A DNA stretch of 8,431 nucleotides from Candidatus Delongbacteria bacterium (GCA_022013635.1 JAKLPX010000100.1:1-8431); one strand, 5' to 3'. Positions 1-7,093 are shown, counted from the first letter of the stretch. Notes: a model not told the origin generated them from the letters alone. Translations and numbers: made by a program.

Positions 1-2
1 AA

Positions 3-452
3 GCTGATGCGGTAAAACTCTTGATTGAAAATAATGCCGATGTAAATGTCATTTCAACGCTGAATGACCAAACCCCATTAATGTTCGCGTTACAAAATAA
101 AAATAATGCTATTATAAAAATGCTTAAAGATAAAGTTGCGGATATAAATGCTAAAGACAGCTATGGAAATACTGCACTTTTACAGGCAATAACGATCGAT
201 AGTGTAAATATGGAAGAAATAAAATATTTAATTGCAAATACAAATCAGATCAATGAATTTAATAATCTCGGTATGTCACCTCTTTTTAAAGCTGTAGGTT
301 TGGAGCATATTGAACTTGTAAGATATTTGTTACAAAACGGGGCTGATATTAATCAAAAAAATTATAAAGGTGTGGATGTTTTAACCGTGGCCAGAAAAAT
401 GAAAAACAATCCTGAAATGATAAAATTATTACAAGAATATGGCTCCAAATAA
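3..452 (+). CDS. Ankyrin-repeat protein, 3' part (5' end outside window)
   Basis: This is the C-terminal part of an ankyrin-repeat protein, and the reading frame is open to the left edge, so the true start is not in the window. The last helix of one repeat (visible residues ADAVKLLIENNADVNV) is followed by about four more repeats. These carry the usual signatures: TPLMFA, then a helix pair ending ADINAKD; GNTALLQAI ending INEFN; SPLFKAV ending NGADINQKN; and a degenerate capping repeat ending LLQEYGSK before TAA. No signal peptide or membrane segment lies in the visible part. Ankyrin repeats bind proteins, and the partner cannot be told from sequence. The gene converges on the amidase gene with only 7 bp between stops. 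Its G+C (about 31% over the first 420 bases) is lower than samples from the minus-strand genes (about 37%), a mild hint of different ancestry. The domain call is firm; the function is unknown. Confidence 0.9.
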   Translation, partial: ADAVKLLIENNADVNVISTLNDQTPLMFALQNKNNAIIKMLKDKVADINAKDSYGNTALLQAITIDSVNMEEIKYLIANTNQINEFNNLGMSPLFKAVGLEHIELVRYLLQNGADINQKNYKGVDVLTVARKMKNNPEMIKLLQEYGSK

Positions 453-459
453 TAACAGA

Positions 460-906
460 TCAGGCCAGTAATTTCCTCAGCCAGTCCATGTCAATGTTCG
501 GGCAGGTTTTCCCCTGCTCTTTTGCAGTATCGAATTCGTAGTGGCCACGGATAGATTTAATCTTATATTCAGAAGTAATTTTTTTGATAAGCTTTTTAAG
601 CGATTCAAACTGTTTGGAAGTAAAAGTTCTGTCGCCCACGAGACAGATGCCGATAGAATTATCATTATGAAGCCTGACATGAGCTCCGGCAACTTCTACA
701 TGGCGACCATTCTCAATATGACCGTCAGCTTTGAAGTCGGGAGTCTTTTTATCCCAGTATTTCTTGAGAGGATAAGCGTTTGTAATAATAAAGTGATAGC
801 CGACATCTTCCCAGCCGCGTTTTTTATGCCATCTTTTGAAAAGCGATTTATTTCCGAATTCGGTTGCGCTGCAGTGGATTACTATGGTATTGATTTCCCG
901 TGCCAT
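460..906 (-). CDS. T7-lysozyme-like N-acetylmuramoyl-L-alanine amidase (Amidase_2/PGRP fold)
   Basis: This 148-residue protein is predicted to be a zinc amidase that cuts the bond between N-acetylmuramic acid and L-alanine in peptidoglycan. By comparison with T7 lysozyme, the zinc ligands are H11 (in IVIHCSAT), H122 (in RGHYEF) and C135 (in KTCP). The catalytic pair is Y37 (in VGYHFII) and K133. H76 (GAHVRLHN) and NSIGICLVGD are further family signatures. Compared with T7 lysozyme there is an insert of roughly 15 residues around positions 44-60 and about five extra residues between H122 and K133. The protein starts directly in the fold, with no signal peptide or membrane helix, as in phage endolysins. 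Its ATG overlaps the kinase stop in TAATG and has no visible Shine-Dalgarno sequence, so translation probably depends on the kinase gene. No holin, spanin or phage structural gene lies in the window. It could be a captured endolysin or a cell-wall enzyme working with the kinase. Confidence 0.92.
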   Translation of the reverse strand: MAREINTIVIHCSATEFGNKSLFKRWHKKRGWEDVGYHFIITNAYPLKKYWDKKTPDFKADGHIENGRHVEVAGAHVRLHNDNSIGICLVGDRTFTSKQFESLKKLIKKITSEYKIKSIRGHYEFDTAKEQGKTCPNIDMDWLRKLLA

Positions 907-908
907 TA
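904..908 (-). promoter_or_regulatory. TAATG stop-start overlap, kinase to amidase
   Basis: The kinase stop TAA and the amidase ATG share one base. The 20 bases before the ATG are AT-rich with no AGGAG-like word, so reinitiation by ribosomes ending the kinase is the simplest way to translate the amidase. Confidence 0.75.
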
Positions 909-3900
909 TTTATTAAAACGCATTTTTAAATTATTTATAATATCTTTCAACAATTTGATATCAGGATCTTTCATAATGCTGTTTTTAATATTTACAGGCG
1001 AATTAGCGAAAATTTCTCCGTTAATTTTCAGAGATAATTTGGTAAACGAAAGGAATGTATTGTTGTCTTGTTTTATATAGAAAAAATATTTCGCTATAGC
1101 CGTTGCATATTTCTGCGCGGTGTTAGAATAACCTTTTCCGTACAGAAATATAACATCCTGAAGAAGCACACTCACAGTATTCGTATAATCCTTATTGTAA
1201 TGAAGTGACAAAAACAGGTTTGCTCTGTTGAAAAGCGGAGCATTATTGTCATAATTTTCCATTAACCGGTAAATGCCGTCGAAATCTACGGACTTGCCGT
1301 CCGTAACCTTATTTATTACATCAATCAGCAGTTCGTTTGACAATTCGTCCGACTTGATTTCTGTTGCGCTCTGCATTTCTTCCCTGATGGAATAGATCAG
1401 GTCAAGAAATCTGTCTTCGGTTACACCCATTTCCGCAAAATACTGCCTTGTATAATTAAATATCTCGTTGATTGAGTAATTTTTTAAAAAAGAGCGGATG
1501 TAGAATGACAAACTTTCGATATTTTCCCCTCTCTTGTGATTGTTCATAGAGATAATATATGAAGTAAGATATTCCATCATGTCGTTGAATTTACCGGCTT
1601 CATGATAAAGAGTAACGATATTCTGATAAACTTTGCCGATACTGCTTTTTATTCCGGTTTCAATATTGATGAGCATGACCAGATCGTTGATTATTTCCTG
1701 AATTGGATCTTCAAGTTTGATTCTGATCAGCGACCTGTGTTCAATAAGGCTTATTATGCTGAACAGGAAGCTGTAGTTGACATCGAAAACAAAAGCTTTA
1801 TTGGCTTCATCAACTGCTTTTCTAAGCATATTGTGTTTTTCAAGATACTTTGAATACGCGTCTCTGGTAAAAAAGATGAAGACCGGAAATCTGTTTTCAT
1901 GGCAGAATTCAAATGTTTTCTGGAAGAATCTTTCGATTTCTTCAGAATAATCCATTTTCTCATAAAAGAAACACATTACAAGATAAGCTCTGGCCGCATA
2001 TACTTTGTCGTCGGATTTTTTTAATTTATTAAAAGAGTCCAGTAAAAGCTGTTCGTATTTTTTTTGGTAGTCTTTATAAAATTCGGCTTTGCGGTTGTAG
2101 AGGTCGTACATGGATAAATATTGAAAAATAGTTTTTAACGCCGGAATATTGGAGGTATAATCTAACAATTCGTCGAGATACTGATATTCGCCTTTATGGT
2201 TATAAGACTGATGCATTACATAAATCATCATATCCATCATAACCTGTCTTCTGCTCTTGTCTTCAAGATAAATCTTATTTCTTTCAATAATTTCTGTGCA
2301 GGAATCAAAGTTTTCCGCGAAGTTCAGACTAATCAAATTAACAGTATCTGTCTCGAAGCTGAAAGACGAAGGATCGTTATACTTTGAAAGTACGCTTTGG
2401 TATTCCTCAATAAAATGCTGATTGGTCTCCGGAACAAGATGCCTGAATATCAGGTATATCACTTCGTATAGTAATTTGAGCTTTACCTTATCGCGAATGG
2501 CGACCTTATAAATCAGAGTCTGATATAGCTCGATCAGGTTGGAAATATCTCTTGTTTTCAGAAGACCGTTCTTTACTACTTCTATTTTTTCCGCCAGGTC
2601 TAAGTTCATGTTGCTGTGACCGGCAAGATTATGAATGAACCTATATAGCCTGCGGGTCGTGTCTATCTGATGGATGTCTTTCAAAACGAGAGTTGAAATC
2701 CTTCTATGGTAATATTTAATTTCATCTTCGCTTGAGGCTTTAACTACCATTCTCTTTAAAATATCTTCCGTAATCGAGAAATGACACGGATTATCGCCGA
2801 GCGTTTTAATGAAATAATCTTCGTACAATTTGTCAATAGTGTCTCTCACTGTTCCGCTGCCAAGGTCTGTAATATGCGAAATATCTTCATAGGTAAGCGG
2901 TACTAACGATATGGAGAGTGTTTTCAGAACGGCTAATTCTTCCACTGATAAATCAGCCGGATTGAAATCTATTTCGTTCTTTATGAAATCGCTTAGAAGA
3001 GATTCGAATTTTGGCGAAGCCTGATATGAATATCCGCTGTAGGTTCTGATTATAATATTATTCGCGTACAATATCTTCAGAATATCAATAAGTCTCCGAA
3101 TACTGTTTCCGGTTACATTCTGAAGTTTTGAATAGAAAAATTCAGGCACATCCTTCAAATTATAGAAGTAAGTGTTGACAATTTTCTTTATTTGTTCCAG
3201 ATTCAGATTTGGAACAAGGATCGTTGTCCTTTCTTCATTAGGGGCATTAAGAATACTGTGAAGAACTTTTCTGTTGTTTTTAATTTTTCTCGGATTAACT
3301 GTTATTATTAAAAATAAATTCAGCTCCTTATAAAAATTTATTAAGATAAAATTGATGAAATTCAGCGAATATTTGTCGGCGTACTCAATATTGTTGATGG
3401 CTATGATAAGCATATTGCCCGGCGATACATCATTTATAAAGGTTTTTACCGTCTGAGATTTATTTTCAAATTCTGAAGGTTTGATATCTTCAGTATCGTA
3501 AAAAAGTTTGTCAATCAATGATGTATTCGGTTCTCCGTTTCTGATTATTTTACCTATGGATAAAATAAAATTTTTCATAGGTTCAAGATTACTGCTTTCC
3601 GGTTTTTCCAAAAAATTAATCTTGTAAAAATCATGATTTGTCAATTGACAATGAATCTTAAACTCGTCCGTAAGTTTCTTTTTGCCGGAGCCGGATTCAC
3701 CCGAAACGACAATATAGCTTCGTTTACCCATTTTTTCCTTTGAAGAATTAAAAACAGATAAAATGGTTTTGTACTCGTTTTCTCTGAATATTGTAGTGTC
3801 GGAAAAAGTAGATTTAGTATCATAAGACGCAATTATATCGAATTCCTTGTTGAAAATATGATTCATTGCCTCAATTGCTTCGTTCGCGGATTTATAGCGC

Positions 3901-4667
3901 GATAACGGCTCTACATCAAGAAGTTTTCTCAGGAATACTTTGAAATCGTGTTCTTCGATTTTATTTATTTTCTCGTGAATGATGTTTTCGTCGAATTTCA
4001 ATCTTTTATCGAAAAATTCGTGAATAGTAGAGGAAGGAGTATAAACGAACTCGCTGTTCAGTAGATTTACGAGAACCAGTCCTGCAGAAAATAAATCGCT
4101 CCGCGAGTCTATGGTGTTGAGCCCCTTAATCATTTCCGGAGACATATAGTTCAAGGTTCCGGCATAATTGAAATTCGGCGTGTCGAACTGAGTCGTAAGA
4201 CCGAAATCCGTAATCTTAACCGTAAAACTGTCGAATTCCTTTTTTACTAAAACATTATTGGGCGAAATATCATAATGTATGAAATTATTGGAATGTAGAT
4301 AACTCAGCCCGCTTAGTAATTGATAGAAGGATTCAAGCTTCATTTCTTTGGAATTATACAGCTGATTGAATGTGATGTAATTTCCATCCGGTATGTATTC
4401 AAGAGTAAAATAATAATTACCGATGTCCGGGTCATATCCGAAATCATATACTTTAGCTATATTTTTATGATTTAAGGCGCACATTAATCTGAATTCGTTC
4501 TTCAATCTCTGAATTTTCTTTTGGGTGGAATGTCTGTTCAACAGCTTTAAGGCAAGCATATTTCCGTTATAGTCCTCGACAAGGTAAACTGTGCTTGATC
4601 CGCCTTTGCCCAGCTTTCTGATTACCTTATACTTGTTGTCAACATTTTTTATATCTTCGGTTTCCAC
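906..4667 (-). CDS. Ser/Thr protein kinase fused to degenerate STAND/AAA_16 NTPase and long helical (TPR-like) region
   Basis: This 1253-residue protein has no visible membrane segment and is probably cytoplasmic. Residues about 13-272 form a protein kinase: glycine loop GKGGSSTV (20-27), lysine K41 (LALKLL), likely helix-C E58, catalytic loop HYDISPNN (131-138) with D133 and N138, DFG 154-156, SPE 176-178 and helix-F D191. The HRD arginine is Y132 and the usual catalytic-loop lysine is S135. Residues about 290-560 match the AAA_16/MalT-like NTPase layout. However, Walker A reads GESGSGKKK (323-331) with Lys in place of Ser/Thr, and Walker B reads MLIIAINN (419-426) with Asn in place of acidic residues. 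A winged-helix-like part (about 570-640) and some 600 helical, TPR-like residues follow. PknK and COG3899 fusion proteins share this order, but no C-terminal GAF, histidine kinase or cyclase domain is seen. The start is GTG, 9 bp after argS, with AGGGA six bases upstream. The substrate is unknown. Confidence 0.9.
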   Translation of the reverse strand: METEDIKNVDNKYKVIRKLGKGGSSTVYLVEDYNGNMLALKLLNRHSTQKKIQRLKNEFRLMCALNHKNIAKVYDFGYDPDIGNYYFTLEYIPDGNYITFNQLYNSKEMKLESFYQLLSGLSYLHSNNFIHYDISPNNVLVKKEFDSFTVKITDFGLTTQFDTPNFNYAGTLNYMSPEMIKGLNTIDSRSDLFSAGLVLVNLLNSEFVYTPSSTIHEFFDKRLKFDENIIHEKINKIEEHDFKVFLRKLLDVEPLSRYKSANEAIEAMNHIFNKEFDIIASYDTKSTFSDTTIFRENEYKTILSVFNSSKEKMGKRSYIVVSGESGSGKKKLTDEFKIHCQLTNHDFYKINFLEKPESSNLEPMKNFILSIGKIIRNGEPNTSLIDKLFYDTEDIKPSEFENKSQTVKTFINDVSPGNMLIIAINNIEYADKYSLNFINFILINFYKELNLFLIITVNPRKIKNNRKVLHSILNAPNEERTTILVPNLNLEQIKKIVNTYFYNLKDVPEFFYSKLQNVTGNSIRRLIDILKILYANNIIIRTYSGYSYQASPKFESLLSDFIKNEIDFNPADLSVEELAVLKTLSISLVPLTYEDISHITDLGSGTVRDTIDKLYEDYFIKTLGDNPCHFSITEDILKRMVVKASSEDEIKYYHRRISTLVLKDIHQIDTTRRLYRFIHNLAGHSNMNLDLAEKIEVVKNGLLKTRDISNLIELYQTLIYKVAIRDKVKLKLLYEVIYLIFRHLVPETNQHFIEEYQSVLSKYNDPSSFSFETDTVNLISLNFAENFDSCTEIIERNKIYLEDKSRRQVMMDMMIYVMHQSYNHKGEYQYLDELLDYTSNIPALKTIFQYLSMYDLYNRKAEFYKDYQKKYEQLLLDSFNKLKKSDDKVYAARAYLVMCFFYEKMDYSEEIERFFQKTFEFCHENRFPVFIFFTRDAYSKYLEKHNMLRKAVDEANKAFVFDVNYSFLFSIISLIEHRSLIRIKLEDPIQEIINDLVMLINIETGIKSSIGKVYQNIVTLYHEAGKFNDMMEYLTSYIISMNNHKRGENIESLSFYIRSFLKNYSINEIFNYTRQYFAEMGVTEDRFLDLIYSIREEMQSATEIKSDELSNELLIDVINKVTDGKSVDFDGIYRLMENYDNNAPLFNRANLFLSLHYNKDYTNTVSVLLQDVIFLYGKGYSNTAQKYATAIAKYFFYIKQDNNTFLSFTKLSLKINGEIFANSPVNIKNSIMKDPDIKLLKDIINNLKMRFNK

Positions 4668-4673
4668 AATAAA

Positions 4674-4678
4674 TCCCT
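4674..4678 (-). promoter_or_regulatory. Shine-Dalgarno for the kinase GTG start
   Basis: On the minus strand AGGGA lies six bases before GTG (4667-4665) and overlaps the TAG stop of argS (4679-4677). This supports the GTG start. The next in-frame Met is residue 37, inside the kinase N-lobe, so it would destroy the fold. The overlap suggests ribosomes finishing argS can help translation of the kinase. Confidence 0.65.
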
Positions 4679-6377
4679 ACATTTTATCAATTATCGGTAT
4701 TCCCAGCAAATCCATACATTTCGCATAAACCGACTGAAGAATTTTTATAAGAAATGCTCTCGAATTTTGTAAATCGTTTTCGACTCCGACAACTCTATTG
4801 TTTTGATAGAATCTGTTGAAAGTTTTTGACAGATCCAGTAAATAATTCGCAATTACTGACGGTTCGTTTTCTTCGCATGATTGAATTATTTTATTCTCAA
4901 ATTGCTCTATCGTACGGAGTAAATCATAAGAATATTCATCTGTGATCAAAGAATAATCTATGTTTGTTTCAAAATGCTCAATTTTTTCAAGTATATTCAA
5001 AATCCTGACGAAGGAGTATTGAATATGAGGTCCCGTTTCTCCTTCAAATGAGAGTGTTTTATCCCAATCGAATTCTATGTTTTTAATTCTTGATACGGAC
5101 AAGTCGTTAAATATTACGGCTCCTATCCCGATCTTATCGGCAGTTTCAGCTTTATCGGATATAACAGCGTTCCTTTCTTTTATGATTTCAATTGCCTTAT
5201 CTCTTGCCTTGTCCAAAACTTCGTTTAACGGAACGATATTTCCCTTTCTTGTTGACATCTGCATATCTGAGAAGCTTAATCTTCCGAACTTTACATGCTT
5301 AAATTTACCTTTCGAGCAGGGATCGTACATTTCAATAACTTTAAAAACCTGATTAAAATGGAGTTCCTGAGCTATATCCGTAACATAAATAACTTTATAC
5401 GGCTTGAACTTCGTAAGCCTGTACATAGCTGCGGAAATGTCGCGGGTCGCATATAATGTCGCGCCGTCAGATTTTCTTAATAAACACGGCGGCATATTTT
5501 CATTTTCGTCAAATTTAACTACCAATGCCCCTTCGCTTATTTCGGTAAGATTTTTTTCTTCAAGTTTTTTAATTGTTTCGTCAAGGTATCGGATATAAAA
5601 CGATTCGCCGGTTATATAGTCGAATTTAACATTTAATCTTTCATAAATTTTATCATAAGCATCCATTGAAACTTTAATAAATAATTTCCACCATTTTATC
5701 GCTGTATGGTCGTTGTTTTCAAGTTTTTTAAACCAGATTCTTGCAGATTCTTCCAGGCAGGGGTCTTTTTCGGCTTCGCTATGGAATCTTACATAAATAT
5801 CATTTAAAAATAAAATCCCTTTCTCTTCAACCTCTTCAAAAGAAGACCATTCCTCTAGCGCCCACATAAGTTTGCCGAACTGAGTTCCCCAGTCTCCGAG
5901 ATGATTTACTCCTATGGAATTATAACCTAAAAATTTATGAATATTGTATATTGACTGCCCGATTATGGTGGATCTCAAGTTGTGAATGCCCATGTTTTTT
6001 GCTATGTTCGGATGAGAATAATCAATTACGATAGTTTTATTGTTTCCGATTGTTTTCAGCTTGTTAAAAATATTGCCGTCCCGGAATTCCCCGCACAAAA
6101 GCCTTATATATTCTTCTCTGTTGAATTTAAAATTTAGATAGCCGTTAATATTCACAATCTTTTCAAAATTTTTGTCTCCGGTAAACAGCAATGAAAAATT
6201 TTCAGCGATCTTAACGGGCGGCATTTTCAATATTCCCGCAAATTTAAAGCAGGGGAGAGCAATGTCTCCGAAATCGGAATTTTTCGGATTTTCAAAAGTT
6301 TCGACGCCTAAAACTTCTTTTATCGAAGGATAAGCGCCGGTTACCTTTTCTATAATTTGTATTTTAAATTCCTTCAT
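4677..6377 (-). CDS. argS: Arginyl-tRNA synthetase
   Basis: This is a class I synthetase (566 residues, normal length) that charges tRNA-Arg with arginine in the cytoplasm. An N-terminal Arg-tRNA synthetase additional domain (about 1-100, with NSDFGDIALP) precedes the catalytic core. The core shows DYSHPNIAKNMGIHNLRSTIIG in pieces 119-127 and 128-140, then NHLGDWGTQFGKL (158-170), SDGATLYATRDI (303-314), a TDIAQELHF segment (333-341) and the KMSKS-equivalent MSTRKG (374-379). The DALR anticodon-binding domain (GPHIQYSFVRI to the end) closes with the typical LLGI near the C-terminus. The oddity is at the HIGH site: ungapped alignment from NIAK to LRST puts G-I-H-N (130-133) where most enzymes have H-x-G-H. 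The ATG has GGAG four bases upstream. It lies 53 bp after frr and 9 bp before the kinase, so it is probably cotranscribed with both. Family assignment is secure despite the variant motif. Confidence 0.97.
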   Translation of the reverse strand: MKEFKIQIIEKVTGAYPSIKEVLGVETFENPKNSDFGDIALPCFKFAGILKMPPVKIAENFSLLFTGDKNFEKIVNINGYLNFKFNREEYIRLLCGEFRDGNIFNKLKTIGNNKTIVIDYSHPNIAKNMGIHNLRSTIIGQSIYNIHKFLGYNSIGVNHLGDWGTQFGKLMWALEEWSSFEEVEEKGILFLNDIYVRFHSEAEKDPCLEESARIWFKKLENNDHTAIKWWKLFIKVSMDAYDKIYERLNVKFDYITGESFYIRYLDETIKKLEEKNLTEISEGALVVKFDENENMPPCLLRKSDGATLYATRDISAAMYRLTKFKPYKVIYVTDIAQELHFNQVFKVIEMYDPCSKGKFKHVKFGRLSFSDMQMSTRKGNIVPLNEVLDKARDKAIEIIKERNAVISDKAETADKIGIGAVIFNDLSVSRIKNIEFDWDKTLSFEGETGPHIQYSFVRILNILEKIEHFETNIDYSLITDEYSYDLLRTIEQFENKIIQSCEENEPSVIANYLLDLSKTFNRFYQNNRVVGVENDLQNSRAFLIKILQSVYAKCMDLLGIPIIDKM

Positions 6378-6381
6378 TTCG

Positions 6382-6385
6382 CTCC
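6382..6385 (-). promoter_or_regulatory. Shine-Dalgarno for argS
   Basis: GGAG (within GCGGAG) sits four bases before the argS ATG at 6377. This supports that start over the ATG at 6415, which is out of frame with argS. Confidence 0.6.
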
Positions 6386-6430
6386 GCTATAAAATGGTCT
6401 GAAAATATTTACCATGGCAATTTCAATGAA

Positions 6431-7006
6431 TCAAATCGTCATTATTTCCTTCTCTTTAGCTATCGTCAACGCATCAACTTCTTTTATAAATTTATCCGTT
6501 ATTTTCTGAACATGTTCTTTTTCGACATCCCTCCTGTCTTCGCTTACGCCCTTTTTTGTTAATTTATCCAGTTCGGAATTAGCGTCCTTTCTGCTGTTTC
6601 TGATAGTAATCTTTGTGTTCTCGCTTTCTTTCTTAACATTTTTTACCAAATCTTTTCTGGTTTCTTCAGTCAGTGCAGGTATCTGGATTCTTACTACATT
6701 GCCGTCGCTAGAAGGATTAAATCCTAAATTAGCGTTAATAATACCTTTTTCGATATTTTTTATCTGGCTTTTATCCCATGGAGTGATGATAATCATTCTT
6801 GGTTCGGGTATGGCAATATTGGCTACCTGATTCAATGGAACTAAAGCGCCGTAAGATTCCACTTTGACAGAATCAAGCGTATGAAGATTCGCTTTTCCGG
6901 CTTTAACTCTTTCGTATTCATGCGCAATGTGCTCAATTGCTTTTACCATTTTCTCTTCGCATTTGTCAATTATCGGTTTTACTTTTTCCGTTTCGTTGAC
7001 TGTCAT
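6431..7006 (-). CDS. frr: Ribosome recycling factor
   Basis: RRF works with EF-G to split the post-termination 70S complex so that subunits can be reused. The protein is 191 residues, close to the usual 185, and collinear with E. coli RRF. Domain I helices flank the central domain II. Recognisable blocks are VKAGKANLHTLD (34-45), VESYGALVPLNQVANI (49-64), ITPWDKS (74-80), NLGFNPSSDGNVVRIQIP (93-110), LTEETRKDL (112-120) and IRNSRKDAN (135-143). R136 and R139 lie in the arginine-rich block needed for ribosome binding. The GKA and PWDK variants resemble sequences I recall from Bacteroidota. The ATG has a strong Shine-Dalgarno sequence and a promoter within 87 bp upstream, so it is probably the first gene of a frr-argS-kinase-amidase transcript. 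In many bacteria frr instead follows tsf-pyrH, which are absent on both sides here. Confidence 0.97.
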   Translation of the reverse strand: MTVNETEKVKPIIDKCEEKMVKAIEHIAHEYERVKAGKANLHTLDSVKVESYGALVPLNQVANIAIPEPRMIIITPWDKSQIKNIEKGIINANLGFNPSSDGNVVRIQIPALTEETRKDLVKNVKKESENTKITIRNSRKDANSELDKLTKKGVSEDRRDVEKEHVQKITDKFIKEVDALTIAKEKEIMTI

Positions 7007-7011
7007 AAAAT

Positions 7012-7018
7012 TCTCCTT
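7012..7018 (-). promoter_or_regulatory. Strong Shine-Dalgarno for frr
   Basis: AAGGAGA on the minus strand, with the AGGAG core six to seven bases before the ATG at 7006. It is the best ribosome-binding site in the window and suits a highly expressed translation factor. It fixes the frr start. Confidence 0.85.
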
Positions 7019-7038
7019 TCTTTAATTAAACCATTTAT

Positions 7039-7074
7039 ACGCTTCTCGTTATTTAATTAATTTAAGATAAGCGT
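7039..7074. repeat. Imperfect inverted repeat around the frr -10 box
   Basis: The arms ACGCTTCTC (7039-7047) and GATAAGCGT (7066-7074) pair at 8 of 9 positions across an 18-base AT-rich spacer that holds the predicted -10. No T-run follows on the minus strand, so it does not look like an intrinsic terminator. It could be an operator or chance. A perfect 10-base palindrome, GACTAAAGTC (7076-7085), overlaps the -35, and TTTAATTAA occurs at 7021 and again at 7052. Confidence 0.4.
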
Positions 7075-7087
7075 GGACTAAAGTCAA
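7059..7087 (-). promoter_or_regulatory. Probable sigma70-type promoter for frr operon
   Basis: On the minus strand TTGACT (7087-7082, 5 of 6 to consensus) is followed after exactly 17 bases by TAAATT (7064-7059, 4 of 6). Transcription would begin near 7052, about 45 bases before the frr ATG. It lies in the only sizeable minus-strand gap, between the zinc-ribbon gene and frr. An alternative -10 (TATAAA, 7039-7034) lies further downstream without a clear -35. The prediction rests on motif and spacing only. Confidence 0.55.
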
Positions 7088-7093
7088 TATCTT

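Noticed and set aside
477..692. A minus-strand ORF in another frame inside the amidase
   Set aside because: It shares the DNA of a gene with all catalytic residues intact and has no features of its own.
460..906. A prophage, based on the endolysin-like amidase
   Set aside because: The neighbours are argS, frr and a kinase, with no other phage gene, integrase or att site visible in the window.
541..1080. A 179-codon plus-strand ORF
   Set aside because: It lies antisense across the amidase and the kinase C-terminus, both clearly real by motifs; its translation shows no recognisable family and no Shine-Dalgarno sequence was seen.
5244..5261. MSTRKG in ArgRS as a broken KMSKS motif
   Set aside because: MSTRKG-type sequences are the normal KMSKS equivalent in many ArgRS enzymes.
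6393..6415. A hairpin ATGGT...ACCAT between frr and argS as a terminator
   Set aside because: The stem has only five pairs with a 12-base loop and no T-run, and argS follows closely in the same direction.
6892..6905. RRF reads VKAGKA where E. coli has IRTGRA
   Set aside because: Lys-containing GKA forms, together with PWDK-like segments, are as I recall common in Bacteroidota and other phyla, so this is lineage variation rather than a defect.
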